From positions 124,001-188,000 of the forward strand of contig NZ_JAOQNG010000006.1 of assembly GCF_025961225.1 (NCBI RefSeq): DNA of 64,000 nucleotides, in the 5' to 3' direction. Of this stretch, positions 9,242-18,420 are shown in pieces (within the stretch, counting starts at the first letter, position 1; each line of letters opens with the position of its first letter). Source of the stretch: Azospirillum canadense. Lineage in GTDB: Bacteria > Pseudomonadota > Alphaproteobacteria > Azospirillales > Azospirillaceae. Below the pieces are notes generated by a model. The model worked only from the letters and a program-made list of their open reading frames with translations, ran no database searches and was not told where the DNA came from. The position numbers were made by a program, and so were the translations under genes.

Positions 9242-10819
9242 CTAAAGGAGTTGCGCCTGGATGGAGCCCTTGAGCCAGTTCAAGGTGCCGCGCAGATCGG
9301 GGCGGTGGTCGACGGAGGAGTAGACGAAAGCCAGCATCAGAAAGGCCCCGATCAGGCAGGCGGTGGCACTGCCGAACGTGGACAGGCGGGTGACCGTCCG
9401 AACCCGGGCCCCCGGGTTTGGCAGCTCGGAGATGGCCCCCAGAACGCGAAGTCCATAGGCTTCGCTCAGGCTGGCAGGATTGGAAAAGGGATTGCGCATC
9501 AGATATAGAAGAACCACCAGCCCGACGCCGGCCCCGATCGCGGCGGCCAGCACCGCGGCGAACAGAGCAACGCGCGGCGGTCCCTCGGGGATGCGAGCCA
9601 AGACCGGCGGTTCGATGATGCGGAACTGCACCGTTTTGGTCTGGTCTTCCAGGCTCCGCGCCATCCGGGCGGACTCGCGACGGACCAGAAGCTCGGTGTA
9701 GTTCGTCTTCACCACATCGTAGTCGCGCTGGAGCTGCTGCAATTCCGTCTCGGCTCCTGGCACCTCGTCGATTTGCTTGCGCAGGTCGCCGATCAGGGTG
9801 GCGCTGTCCTTGATTCGGCGCTCCAGCGTGGCGATGGAGCCGTCCATCTTGCGCAGTTCAAGGTTCAACTGGTTCCAAGCGGGGTTGTCGGCGCTGACGG
9901 TGCGGACGGTGCCGCCGGACTGCGGCCTGGCCGGGTCGGATTTGGCGGCCGCGATCTGCCGGCGCAGGTTCACAACATCCGGGTGGTCGTCCGTGCGTGT
10001 CGCGCGCAGCAAGGCCAACTGCCGCTCCATCTCTGCGGTGCGGCTAAGGGGAGCGCCGCCAGGGCCGCGCTCCTGGCTGGTCTGCTGCGGCGTACGGGCC
10101 AGCTCCAGCCGAATCTGGTCGCGGTTCCAAACAGCGGCGTCGCGCTCCTGCTGGAGTTGACGCAGTTGAACCGACGCCATTTCCAACGCGGATTGAAGGC
10201 CTTGACGACCGCCCAGTTCGTTGGCGTGGGTGCGGCGGAATTCGGCGACGCGTTCCTCGGTCTCACGCAGGCGCTTTTCAAAAGCGTTGATCTGGTTGTC
10301 GAGAAAACGCTGGGCGTTGTCCATGTCGGCCCGGCTTTTGCCAACATTCTGCTCAACAAATTGATTGAGGATGATTTGTACGACGCGTTGCGTCAGCAGC
10401 GCGTCCGCGTCCCAATAACTGATCTGGAACAGACCCTTACCGTCGGCAACAACCTTCAGCTTGCGCTGCATCGTGTCGATGAGACGCTCCAGATCGGCCG
10501 GCGTCTTGGCCCGAAGGTCCAGGTCGGTTTTGCGGATCACCTGCTCCAGGTTGGGACGGGTCAGCAGGGTTTTGCGCATGATGTCGATCTGGCGGTCCGG
10601 ATCGGTCTGCACCGTCAGGCCGCGCATCAGCGGCGTGATCAGGGTGTCCGTGTCCACATAAATGCGCGCGTTGGACTCATAGCGATCCGGCATCAGCATC
10701 ACCGCGACCCAGCCGATGCCGCACACCGCCCAGGCCAGGAGCAGCGCCAGCCATCGCCGGCGCCACAGCTCGTCCAGGTAGACGCGCAGCAAATCCCGGA
10801 TTTTTCCCATATCCATCAT
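9242..10819 (-). CDS. XrtA system polysaccharide chain-length determinant (Wzz/PCP family)
   Basis: The roughly 525-residue product has a first membrane segment (WLALLLAWAVCGIGWVAVML) near residue 25 and a Wzz-type periplasmic domain. A long coiled-coil (residues about 180-400) contains the tract QQLQRDYDVVKTNYTELLVR typical of these proteins (family TIGR03007). Further membrane segments follow near residues 430 and 490. Such proteins are co-polymerases that set polymer length and partner with the BY-kinase encoded just downstream. The start is taken at 10819 (MMDMGKIRDLL); ATG 10816 or 10810 are alternatives, and all have weak ribosome sites because the gene follows the lipoprotein stop by only 2 nt. 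Confidence 0.93.
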   Translation of the reverse strand: MMDMGKIRDLLRVYLDELWRRRWLALLLAWAVCGIGWVAVMLMPDRYESNARIYVDTDTLITPLMRGLTVQTDPDRQIDIMRKTLLTRPNLEQVIRKTDLDLRAKTPADLERLIDTMQRKLKVVADGKGLFQISYWDADALLTQRVVQIILNQFVEQNVGKSRADMDNAQRFLDNQINAFEKRLRETEERVAEFRRTHANELGGRQGLQSALEMASVQLRQLQQERDAAVWNRDQIRLELARTPQQTSQERGPGGAPLSRTAEMERQLALLRATRTDDHPDVVNLRRQIAAAKSDPARPQSGGTVRTVSADNPAWNQLNLELRKMDGSIATLERRIKDSATLIGDLRKQIDEVPGAETELQQLQRDYDVVKTNYTELLVRRESARMARSLEDQTKTVQFRIIEPPVLARIPEGPPRVALFAAVLAAAIGAGVGLVVLLYLMRNPFSNPASLSEAYGLRVLGAISELPNPGARVRTVTRLSTFGSATACLIGAFLMLAFVYSSVDHRPDLRGTLNWLKGSIQAQLL

Positions 10820-10821
10820 GA

Positions 10822-11466
10822 TCAGAACCACGTTTCCGGAATGATCAGGACATCGCCGGGCTGGACCGGGACGTTGCTGCGGATGTCACCGTTCTTGAGC
10901 AGACTGTCGATGCGCACGTTGTAGCTTTTCTCCCCCTCGGCGGTATGCCGCACCAGGACGGCGCGGTTTCCGTCGGCGAACTCGGTCAGCCCGCCCACCT
11001 CGATCATCAGGTCGAGCACCGTCATGTCGGCGCGGTAGGGGATGGCCCGCGGCTTGGTCGCCTGCCCAACGACGCGCACTTGCTGGACGTTGCCGACAAA
11101 GCTGTTGACCATCACCGTCGCGACCGGATTCTCGATGTATTTTTTCAACCGCTCCTCAATGGTGCGGCCCAACTCGGTGGGCGTTTTGCCCGCGGCCTGA
11201 ATGTCTTCGATGAGCGGCATGGAGATTTTGCCGTCCGGACGAATCGGGACAGACACCGAGAATTCCGGCGCCTGCCAGACCACGATCTGGATCGCGTCGA
11301 GCGGGCCAATGCGATAATGCGTCTGGTCCACAGCGGCGCCGTTCATGCTTACGGTGAGCGGGGCCTCCGGCAGGTTACCGCCACATCCGGTGAGGCCCAG
11401 AACGGCTCCCCAGGCGATGGCCCCCGCCAGGGCGTGGATCCGAGTGTCAATCCCTTTGCGCAACAC
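10822..11466 (-). CDS. Polysaccharide export lipoprotein (Wza/SLBB family), XrtA-associated
   Basis: A 214-residue lipoprotein, probably first gene of the minus-strand XrtA operon. The GTG at 11464-11466 is chosen because GGAGG lies 5 nt upstream and because it places a lipobox (LTGC, Cys near residue 24) behind a signal sequence. The mature part carries the poly_export domain (YRIGPLDAIQIVVWQAPEFS, PIRPDGKISMPL) and an SLBB domain (VRVVGQATKPRAIPYR), ending VQPGDVLIIPETWF. It matches the exosortase-associated export family (TIGR03027 type). These proteins form or gate the outer-membrane exit channel for EPS. A longer in-frame reading to 11526 would bury the signal peptide and is unlikely. 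Confidence 0.93.
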   Translation of the reverse strand: MLRKGIDTRIHALAGAIAWGAVLGLTGCGGNLPEAPLTVSMNGAAVDQTHYRIGPLDAIQIVVWQAPEFSVSVPIRPDGKISMPLIEDIQAAGKTPTELGRTIEERLKKYIENPVATVMVNSFVGNVQQVRVVGQATKPRAIPYRADMTVLDLMIEVGGLTEFADGNRAVLVRHTAEGEKSYNVRIDSLLKNGDIRSNVPVQPGDVLIIPETWF

Positions 11467-11831
11467 GGTGCCCTCCGAGTGCTCGACGATCGCGGTTTGC
11501 GACACCCTGCTTACCCCATGTTGCAAAATGTGGGTAGTTGCGCTATCTCAATATCCCGAATTTAGAGAAAGAATTAAGAAGATTCGCCGAAATAAGGAGG
11601 TTCGGTCGGATGCCATATGACGACCTATGGCGTACCAATTTCACGGTGTTTTTTTAGATCCAGAAAAAAGTTGTACCCATTTTGTTGAGCAACCACTCGA
11701 AAGAAAGGAGACCAAGGAGGGGTTCGACAAAGGGGATGGGGTGCGCCTTAATGGCAAGACAGGCTGGAGGCGCAGGGCTGTCGGTCCGCGGCCCTCCGCA
11801 GGCGGGATCTCCACAGAGGCTTCCGGCGGTC
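11467..11831. other. Divergent intergenic region with candidate operator
   Basis: This 365-bp stretch separates the leftward XrtA operon from the rightward glycosyltransferase gene and should hold both promoters. It is AT-richer than its surroundings (about 11540-11690) and contains an imperfect inverted repeat, TACCC-N15-GGGTA, at 11512-11536, plus another TACCCA at 11674. No sigma-54 GG-N10-GC promoter was found on either strand. No protein-coding region is credible: the open reading across 11682-11831 is only an upstream extension of the next gene. Confidence 0.5.
11512..11536. repeat. Inverted repeat TACCC-N15-GGGTA (possible operator)
   Basis: Five-base arms are separated by 15 nt, about 45 bp upstream of the GTG start of the export lipoprotein. 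The right arm continues as GGGTAGTTGCGC, nearly identical to GGGTAGATTGCGC at 19182-19194 in another divergent promoter region of this cluster. It could bind a common regulator; this is inferred from position and similarity only. Confidence 0.35.
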
Positions 11832-13034
11832 ATGAAAATTCTATTCCATCATCGTATTGCGTCGCGCGACGGGCAGTCTGTGCACATGGACGAGCTGATC
11901 GCAGCGCTTCGGCGCCAAGGGCACGAGACCATCATCGTCGGCCCCGCGCGCATCGCCAACGAGCGGTTCGGTTGTGGCGCCGGGTCTGTCGAGCTGCTCA
12001 AGCGCCTGCTGCCCCGCTGGGCCTATGAACTGTTGGAGGTGGGCTATAACCTGGTCGCCTGGCGCCGCCTGGCGCGGGCGGTGCGTGAGCATCGGCCCGA
12101 TGCCATCTACGAGCGCTACAATCTGTTTTTGCTGTGTGGTCCGTGGGTCGCCCGCCGGTTCGGTCTTCCGTTGCTGCTGGAGGTGAACGCTCCCTTGTGC
12201 GAGGAGCGCGCCCGCCACGCTGGGCTCTCTTTGAAACGTCTGGCCCGTTTTTGCGAACGCTGGATATGGCACGCCGCCAACGTGGCTTTGCCGGTCACGC
12301 ACGTGCTGGCCGGGGAGGTCCGAGCCCGGGGCGTTCCGGCCGAGCGAATCTCGGTTGTGCCCAACGGAATCGACCGACACCGCTTTCCGTCCAACGTGGA
12401 CGGCAGCGCGGCCAAGCGGAAGCTGGGATTGGAAGGGCGGCTGGTGCTGGGTTTCACCGGCTTCGTCCGCGCGTGGCATGGGCTGGAGGAGGTCGTCGCT
12501 CTGCTCGGCGAGTTGGGCGAACGGCACAACGCTCATCTCCTGCTCGTCGGCGACGGCCCGGCGCGCGAGGACTTGGAACGCTGCGCCGACGCGCTCGGGG
12601 TGCGGCATCGGCTGACCGTAACGGGGGTGATCGACCGCGATGAGGTGACCGATCACATCGCCGCGTTTGATATCGCTCTGCAGCCGGCGGTTACACCCTA
12701 CGCCTCGCCCCTGAAACTGTTCGAATACATGGCGCTCGGCCGTGCCATTCTGGCCCCTGACACACCGAACATCCGGGAAGTGCTGACCGACGGCCAGGAC
12801 GCTCTCCTGTTCGATCCGGAGCGCCCGGACACGCGGGCCGCCGCCATCCGGCGCCTCTGTGCCGATGCGGACCTGCGCCAGCGGATCGCGGAGCAAGCCT
12901 CCGCCACCATTGATCGGTGTGCATTCACGTGGGATCGGAACGCCGAACGGATCGTCCAGATGATTCAGCAGCACGCGGCCGACCACACGGGTGTTTCGTC
13001 CTTTGCCCCTGCGCCGCTGCGGCTTCAGCGATGA
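11832..13034 (+). CDS. GT4-family glycosyltransferase
   Basis: A 400-residue GT-B glycosyltransferase. The start MKILFHHRIAS at 11832 fits the usual beta-strand N-terminus; upstream in-frame codons lack coding character. The donor-binding half carries VVPNGIDRHRF, LGFTGFVRAWHG, LLLVGDGPAREDLE and the region SPLKLFEYMALGRAIL, with the conserved E of the glycogen-phosphorylase/GT4 motif. It should transfer a nucleotide-activated sugar to a lipid-linked EPS intermediate. The stop overlaps the next gene start (ATGA at 13031-13034), so the two are translationally coupled. Confidence 0.9.
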   Translation: MKILFHHRIASRDGQSVHMDELIAALRRQGHETIIVGPARIANERFGCGAGSVELLKRLLPRWAYELLEVGYNLVAWRRLARAVREHRPDAIYERYNLFLLCGPWVARRFGLPLLLEVNAPLCEERARHAGLSLKRLARFCERWIWHAANVALPVTHVLAGEVRARGVPAERISVVPNGIDRHRFPSNVDGSAAKRKLGLEGRLVLGFTGFVRAWHGLEEVVALLGELGERHNAHLLLVGDGPAREDLERCADALGVRHRLTVTGVIDRDEVTDHIAAFDIALQPAVTPYASPLKLFEYMALGRAILAPDTPNIREVLTDGQDALLFDPERPDTRAAAIRRLCADADLRQRIAEQASATIDRCAFTWDRNAERIVQMIQQHAADHTGVSSFAPAPLRLQR

Positions 13035-14062
13035 TGGACCACGCGGCCCAGCGTGGAGGGTCGACCGCAGAGATCGCGGAGAGCGAGAATAATCCTCCGT
13101 TCGAGACCTCTCCGCCATGGTTCTCCGTGCTCGCCGCGACCTGCCTTGATCCGGGGGATCGGCTGCGCCGCTTGGCTCTGCCCGGGCAACGGCCTGACGC
13201 TCCGCTGTTCATGCGGGAACGGACCGCGCGGCACGGTGTCCTATCGGTGCGGACTCTCGCCAGTCTGACGACCTGCTACAGCACGCGCTACGTCGTGACC
13301 GGGGTTGCCGAGGACGATCTGGCCACCGAAGTGCGCGCGTTGCGTCGGGAACGGTCCCGTCCCCACCGCCTTCTTTTTGAGGCTCTGCATTCCTTGGACG
13401 AGGTCGCCACTTTGCAGGCCGGCCTCCGGCGCGGCGGTATGGTCGTGGAAAGCTTTCGCAATTTTGGCAACTGGCACGAGCTGATCGACGAGGGCTTCGA
13501 GACCTATTGGGCGGCGCGCGACAGCCGCCTGCGCAACACCGTGGAACGGCGCGAGCGCTCTTTGCGGCGTGGCCCTGGCTATGACCTGCGGGTTTGGGCA
13601 AGGCCCGAGGGCACCGGCGAGGCGATCACCGCCTACCAAGCCGTTTATGGGGCGAGTTGGAAGGAACCGGAACCCTATCCGGATTTCATTCCGGCACTGA
13701 TTTCTGCGCTGCTGACGCACGGTGCTGGTCTTGTCGGGGCGTTGTCGATCGCCGGCCGTCCGGCGGCGGCGCAAATTTGGTTGGTTGGCGGGGGCGGCGC
13801 CACCCTCTTCAAGCTGGCTCATGACGAGCGCCAGAAGCAGCATTCCCCCGGCTCCGTGCTGACCAAGTTGATGCTGGAGCGGATTTTGTCTGACCCCGCG
13901 GTTCGGGAGATCGACCTCGGTCGTGGCGATGACCCCTACAAGCGCCAATGGGCGGCACACCGTCGCCAGACCTGGGGCGTCGCCGCCTACGATCCGGCCA
14001 CCCTGGCAGGCATGGCGCTCGCCGCGACCAACCTGCTCCCGCACGTGGTCCGTCGTTCTTAA
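13031..14062 (+). CDS. GNAT/BioF2-like acyltransferase (CelD/BcsL type)
   Basis: A 343-residue protein of the GNAT superfamily often annotated 'acetyltransferase involved in cellulose biosynthesis'. The typical double-GNAT features are FRNFGNWHELIDEGFETYW and RDSRLRNTVERRERSL in the middle, then SWKEPEPYPDF, an acyl-CoA core around RPAAAQIWLV, and EIDLGRGDDPYKRQW near the C-terminus. It probably acylates a sugar of the EPS or a precursor. The ATG overlaps the glycosyltransferase stop. A perfect hairpin at 14064-14096 follows the stop. Confidence 0.85.
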   Translation: MMDHAAQRGGSTAEIAESENNPPFETSPPWFSVLAATCLDPGDRLRRLALPGQRPDAPLFMRERTARHGVLSVRTLASLTTCYSTRYVVTGVAEDDLATEVRALRRERSRPHRLLFEALHSLDEVATLQAGLRRGGMVVESFRNFGNWHELIDEGFETYWAARDSRLRNTVERRERSLRRGPGYDLRVWARPEGTGEAITAYQAVYGASWKEPEPYPDFIPALISALLTHGAGLVGALSIAGRPAAAQIWLVGGGGATLFKLAHDERQKQHSPGSVLTKLMLERILSDPAVREIDLGRGDDPYKRQWAAHRRQTWGVAAYDPATLAGMALAATNLLPHVVRRS

Positions 14063-14063
14063 A

Positions 14064-14096
14064 GGCGCTTCGCGAACCTTCCGTCAACGAAGCGCC
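14064..14096. terminator. Bidirectional hairpin between convergent genes
   Basis: A perfect 9-bp inverted repeat (GGCGCTTCG / CGAAGCGCC, 14064-14072 and 14088-14096) lies 1 nt after the plus-strand stop and before the end of the minus-strand gene that stops at 14157. There is no long T-tract, so Rho-independent function is likely but not certain. Confidence 0.6.
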
Positions 14097-14156
14097 ACGG
14101 CTTCAAAAACTCCGTGTTTGCGCTCCCAACCCAGGGCAATCGCCCGAACGCGGGGA

Positions 14157-15269
14157 TCAGCGGCTTGCGGCAAACAGCCGGCCGCGGAGACGCTCCAGAC
14201 GCCACCCCGCCGCCAACGCAACCTGAAAGGCGGTGGCTTGCGGCGTGGCGCGCGTCCACAGGCCGCGGGTGAATGTGTGGCACTCGTTGGCAAAGTCCCG
14301 TTTGGCCTGGGTGTCGCCGGCGCCGCGGTCGATCAAGGTGATGCCAAGATCCGGCGCCATCTGAATGATGGATTTCAGGAGCAAGCGGCCTGGCGAGAAC
14401 GATTGCAGCTCCGGATTGTAGACCGGGAACCAGTAGTGCAGCGTCCCCCCACACATCAGCCCGAAATGCGACGCCACCCATGTGTCGCCCGCGTGCAGCG
14501 TGCTGACCACACCGCGGCACAAGGCGTCGTCGGACTGGGCCAGCTGGGCCAGCAGCTTCCGTGCCGAGGGCGTCGCTAGCGAATCCTTCGCGTTGGTCCG
14601 CTCATACTGCTCGCGCTTGCGGGCCAGCAGGAACTCCAGATGGGGCAGGGGGGTGGCGTGGCGAAAGACAAAGCGCAGTTCACCATTGGCGGCCACGAGT
14701 TTGCGTTCGCGCCGTTCCGTATCATTCACAAAGCGCTTGTCGGAGCGGCGGAGCTCCTCCCAATAGGGTTCGCCGCCCGCTGGCATGCGGATGCGCAGGC
14801 CGGTTTCCGGCTGCTCGCCTTGCAGGCCGTGGACAGCCTGCGCCTCGTCAAGATGCGTGAAGAACAAGGCGTTGAGGCGGCACGACCGAAGGAGTTCGGA
14901 CGCGGTCAGCACAAGCTGGGGGGCCGCCAACAGGCCAAAATAGTCGCTCAGCTCGCCGCCAAGCCGCTCCGCCAAACCGAGCAAGCGGTGTGTCGGGCTG
15001 CGGAACTGAAAGGGGAAGAAGCCCAGCGCCTCGTTTCCGCGCGTCAGAACGCACACGCGCACCGCATGGAACACCTCGGCGCAAACGCGCGCGTAGGCGA
15101 AGGTGAGGAAGGGGCTGGCCAACAGCGGGTTGGCGACGCACAGTTCGTTCCACCGGGCGACTTCCGAGGGGGTCAGGTCGGCAGGGGACACAACGTGCGC
15201 CCCCAGAGGGCGAGCGGCGAAGGCGGCGTTTGCCGTTCTGATGCCATCGCCGATTTTGACGTGAGTCAT
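14157..15269 (-). CDS. GNAT/BioF2-like acyltransferase
   Basis: A 370-residue relative of the protein encoded at 13031-14062. Motifs in order are SPFLTFAYARVCAEVF, GFFPFQFR, SDKRFVNDTERRERKL, HFGLMCGGTLHYWFPVY, SFSPGRLLLKSIIQ and IDRGAGDTQAKRDF. These match the CelD/BcsL-type acetyltransferases of polysaccharide clusters. The ATG at 15269 has an excellent AGGAGG site and overlaps the stop of the upstream deacetylase gene (ATGA), so it is the last gene of the minus-strand operon starting at 18897. The acyl donor and acceptor are not known. Confidence 0.86.
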   Translation of the reverse strand: MTHVKIGDGIRTANAAFAARPLGAHVVSPADLTPSEVARWNELCVANPLLASPFLTFAYARVCAEVFHAVRVCVLTRGNEALGFFPFQFRSPTHRLLGLAERLGGELSDYFGLLAAPQLVLTASELLRSCRLNALFFTHLDEAQAVHGLQGEQPETGLRIRMPAGGEPYWEELRRSDKRFVNDTERRERKLVAANGELRFVFRHATPLPHLEFLLARKREQYERTNAKDSLATPSARKLLAQLAQSDDALCRGVVSTLHAGDTWVASHFGLMCGGTLHYWFPVYNPELQSFSPGRLLLKSIIQMAPDLGITLIDRGAGDTQAKRDFANECHTFTRGLWTRATPQATAFQVALAAGWRLERLRGRLFAASR

Positions 15270-16333
15270 GACGCCTCCTGCTGTGCGGCGGCCAGACGAC
15301 CGGGGAACGATGCGGCCGTGATGCCCGGGGGGCGCTGCGGCCGGGTGAACAACCACGTGGCCAGGCGATCGGGACTCAACGAGCCATCCGCAGCGACGAT
15401 TTGGTGGGCCGGAATGTCAACGCGCCCGAGCACGTCGCCAGAAAGGGCACCGTCCACCGTGGCGTTGAGCCAAGGCTCGCTGGTAAAGATCAGCTGAAAG
15501 CCGACGGCTCGTGCGGCTTGGGCGACCTCCGCCGACCAGCGGCCATGCGGACAGGCGAGGGTTTGCGGTCGTCCCGCACCGTCGTTCCACAGCCCGGCCA
15601 GAGCCGTTCGCGCCCGCGCCAAGTCCGCGAAAGGGGAGGGCAGAAAGGACAACGGCATGTGCGAAGCCCCGTGCGCCCCCACCGCGATTCCGTCGCTCGG
15701 CAGGCGCCGCACCATGTCGAGCGTCATCATGTGGCGTTGTGCCGCCGTGTCAACGAACGGGGCAAGCGCGCGGGCGCGTGCCGCGGCATCGCAGTCATGA
15801 AAACGCAGCAGCAGACGCAATTCGCGATCGGGCCCAGCCGGTATCGGTGCGGAAGGGCCGGGCAGCAAGCGCCACAAGGCCTCGTAGGACACGTGCCCCT
15901 CGCGCAAGGGACGCAACAGCGTTTCTTGCCACCAGCACGGCGACGGGTCGGCCACGGCGTCCGTTGCGACGAAAACCGTCGCAGGCAGCCCTTCCTGGCG
16001 CAGCAAGGGCAGCGCAACGCAAGCGTTATCAGCCCACCCATCGTCGAACGTGATAAGGAGCGCGCGCTCCTTCAGGCGCCGCCGACTGGAGCGTGCGGCC
16101 AGGACTTCGGCCAAGTCGACCACATTGTAGTGTTGCCGGAAGAAGCGCAGGCAGGCCGCAAACAAATCGGCCGATACCGTGTATTCCGGGTCCGCGCCCA
16201 CCAGCCGGTCCGCCGGCAGGACGCGATGGAACATCACAACGGTCAGGGTCGCGGCGTTGCGCCGCCGATGATAGGCCGCCAACGCGCCCGACGCGTACGC
16301 AGCGTTCCGAATGGCTTGGCGTATTGCGGTCAT
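15266..16333 (-). CDS. Polysaccharide deacetylase family protein (NodB-like)
   Basis: A 355-residue NodB-type deacetylase. The metal/catalytic motif is LLITFDDGWADN with Asp97/Asp98, and the metal-binding histidines are in VGAHGASHMPLSF. A later TLACPHGRW segment fits motif 3/4. It begins MTAIRQAIRNAAYASGALAAYHRRR with no cleavable signal. Predicted to de-N-acetylate sugars in the EPS pathway. The start codon overlaps the stop of the GT2 gene, and its stop overlaps the start of the GNAT gene, giving a tightly coupled trio. Confidence 0.9.
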   Translation of the reverse strand: MTAIRQAIRNAAYASGALAAYHRRRNAATLTVVMFHRVLPADRLVGADPEYTVSADLFAACLRFFRQHYNVVDLAEVLAARSSRRRLKERALLITFDDGWADNACVALPLLRQEGLPATVFVATDAVADPSPCWWQETLLRPLREGHVSYEALWRLLPGPSAPIPAGPDRELRLLLRFHDCDAAARARALAPFVDTAAQRHMMTLDMVRRLPSDGIAVGAHGASHMPLSFLPSPFADLARARTALAGLWNDGAGRPQTLACPHGRWSAEVAQAARAVGFQLIFTSEPWLNATVDGALSGDVLGRVDIPAHQIVAADGSLSPDRLATWLFTRPQRPPGITAASFPGRLAAAQQEAS

Positions 16334-17277
16334 TGGTGTGCCGAGGAAGCGCGGCGGATGGGCATTTTCACCATCCAATTCTTCAACCAGCGCATTGGCG
16401 GCAGGCTCTTGGCCAAGAACAGCAGGCCTCCCACGGGCTCATAGCCAGCAAGGACGGAGCGCAGCGTCAACGTGATGCCGACCCGATACATCCCACGCCC
16501 GCAGGCTTGCCGGCCAACATGACCTAGCCGACGCCCAATGATCCGATTGTACTCGCGCCGGGGCAGGTCGCTCTGCCTGGTCCGCAGGTGCTGCATGATC
16601 ATCGGCAGCGTGTAGGTCAGCTGATCGGTGACGTTGTCCCCGCTCGACAGGCTGTTCGGCATCATGTGGACCAGCACGAGGCATTCATCCACGTAGGCCA
16701 CCTCACCCTTCATGGCGAGTTTGAGCCACATGTCCTGATCCTCGGCGACCTTGAGCGCCGGATTGAAGCAGCCGGCATCGCGCAGCGCTTCGCGGTAGGT
16801 CAGAACGCTCGGGGTCGTGATGAAGTTGTAGGCCAGCAAGGTGCGCCAAGCGTCAATGCCGGTGGCTGGCTTGAGACTGCCATACACATTTCCCAAGTTC
16901 GCGCCGTTCGGGGCAATGAGGCTGGACCGGCAGGACACCAAGATGGTTCGCGGGCGTTTGGCGAGCTCGGCCACTTGCTTGTGCAGCTTGCCGGGCAGCC
17001 ACTCGTCGTCCGCGTCGAGAAAGGCGATGAGATCGCCGCGTGCCGCGCCAATCCCCGCGTTGCGCGCCCCGGCCGCGCCCCGGCCGGGCTTCAGCGAGAT
17101 CAGCCGCACGCCACGCCCGGCGTAGCGCTCCACCACGGCAGTCGTAGCATCCGTGCTGCAGTCGTCAACGACGATGATGTCCAGCGCGTCGTAACCCTGG
17201 GCAAAAATCGAATCAAGCGCCCTTGCGATGGTCGTGGCGGCGTTGTGAGCCGGAATGACAACGCTAATAAGCTGCAT
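16330..17277 (-). CDS. GT2-family glycosyltransferase
   Basis: A 315-residue GT-A enzyme starting MQLISVVIPAHNAATTI. It carries the nucleotide-binding VVDDCSTDAT, the DxD motif FLDADDEW, and the acceptor-side acidic motif VAEDQDMWLKLA (ED). It is typical of cytoplasmic transferases that extend lipid-linked repeats. The ATG at 17277 follows the stop of the upstream gene by 3 nt, and the 3' end overlaps the deacetylase gene by 4 nt. Confidence 0.92.
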   Translation of the reverse strand: MQLISVVIPAHNAATTIARALDSIFAQGYDALDIIVVDDCSTDATTAVVERYAGRGVRLISLKPGRGAAGARNAGIGAARGDLIAFLDADDEWLPGKLHKQVAELAKRPRTILVSCRSSLIAPNGANLGNVYGSLKPATGIDAWRTLLAYNFITTPSVLTYREALRDAGCFNPALKVAEDQDMWLKLAMKGEVAYVDECLVLVHMMPNSLSSGDNVTDQLTYTLPMIMQHLRTRQSDLPRREYNRIIGRRLGHVGRQACGRGMYRVGITLTLRSVLAGYEPVGGLLFLAKSLPPMRWLKNWMVKMPIRRASSAHQ

Positions 17278-17280
17278 CAC

Positions 17281-18399
17281 TCACATCCCCCTCGGTGCGA
17301 TTGGCGAAGCGGTGTGCGTGGTTGGGGGGCCACCGTCGCCGGCTTTCAGCAGATCAAAGATCTCCAACGGGGTTGCGCACCGGCCGCCCAGGTCTTCGGT
17401 GAAGAAGGCCAAAAAGCCGTCCAGGGTGCGCAAGAACGCCTCCAGCTCCCGGTTGTTGCTCACATACGGCGTGTTCCCGGGCTGCAATGATGGGCTGTGA
17501 TAGCTCAAGGTGAACAGCCGCTGCCCACGCGCCAAAAGACCGCGCGTCAACCGGCGCATCGCCTCCAGGCTGACGCCTTCCGGCGACAGTGTGATGCGCT
17601 CAATCAGATTGCTGCGCGCCAGGACCGCGGGCAGATGCAGGCGCGCGAGTGCCGATCGGCTGGCGAACTTGAACAATGTCGGGCACTTCGCCGCCAAGCC
17701 GCCAACCAGGGCACGGGTCACGGGCAGCTCGAGCATGCGGTGCCCTGTGCCAAACCAGAAGGGTTGGTAATCGAAGTCGGAGAAGTCCGGTCCACCCTGA
17801 GCCCGATAGTTGCTGCGGGGCATCAAGCTGGTGTCGACCAGAAAGCCCAGGTCGGCCAGGATCCCCGCCGTGTTTGGCCCGATGCCGTAGCGTCCCGCCT
17901 TGTAAACCTTGGGCGCGCTGCCGAAGCGCTTGGTGATGCGGTCGACGAGCGTCTGGACCTTTTGCCGCTCGATTCCAGGAGGCAGATTGCCGGCAAACGA
18001 GGCGGACGGGTTCAGGGGCTCGCGATAGGGCGGCGTGACCCAAGGATGGAGTTGCGCGCCGATTGTGCAGCGGCCGTCCTGCAGCAATTCCAAAAGGATG
18101 CCTGACGCGGTCGTGTCGTCCACCACCGGACAGGTCAGCAGGTAGGCGGGACAGACCCCGTACTTTTCAAAGATTCCGTGGGCCCGGTGCTGCGCGCCGA
18201 TTGAGGCGACGCTGGTGTTCTGGCGCGAGAAGGATTTGGCCCAGTTGAAGTCTTCTTCGGCGTCGATGATGACGCAGAGGATTGGCGGCCCGTCTGGGGG
18301 AGCGACGGCCGTGGATGCCGGGAACAGGGGCGTCGTCCGGCTGAAGGGGGAGGAGAGGAGAGAAGCCTCGCCAACCGCGCTCACGAGTTGGAAGCTCAT
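17281..18399 (-). CDS. Polysaccharide deacetylase-like protein (WalW type)
   Basis: A 372-residue protein with a deacetylase-like TIM-barrel fold of the WalW kind. ILCVIIDAEEDFNW near residue 45 carries an acidic motif in place of TFDDG, TIGAQLHPWVTPP carries a metal-type His, and KAGRYGIGP resembles motif 3 (usually RaP). LFTLSYHSPSLQPGN near residue 300 provides a late His. Family membership is fairly clear, but activity as a deacetylase is uncertain because the canonical His-x3-His is not obvious. It lies 21 nt downstream of a small hypothetical membrane-protein gene in the same operon. Confidence 0.75.
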   Translation of the reverse strand: MSFQLVSAVGEASLLSSPFSRTTPLFPASTAVAPPDGPPILCVIIDAEEDFNWAKSFSRQNTSVASIGAQHRAHGIFEKYGVCPAYLLTCPVVDDTTASGILLELLQDGRCTIGAQLHPWVTPPYREPLNPSASFAGNLPPGIERQKVQTLVDRITKRFGSAPKVYKAGRYGIGPNTAGILADLGFLVDTSLMPRSNYRAQGGPDFSDFDYQPFWFGTGHRMLELPVTRALVGGLAAKCPTLFKFASRSALARLHLPAVLARSNLIERITLSPEGVSLEAMRRLTRGLLARGQRLFTLSYHSPSLQPGNTPYVSNNRELEAFLRTLDGFLAFFTEDLGGRCATPLEIFDLLKAGDGGPPTTHTASPIAPRGM

Positions 18400-18420
18400 G
18401 GCAGCATGCCTCGTGGCCTT

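Noticed and set aside
11540..11700. Sigma-54 promoter for the XrtA core operon
   Set aside because: Both strands were read for GG-N10-GC with TGGCAY/TTGC context; nothing matched, so direct PrsR control of this operon is not supported here.
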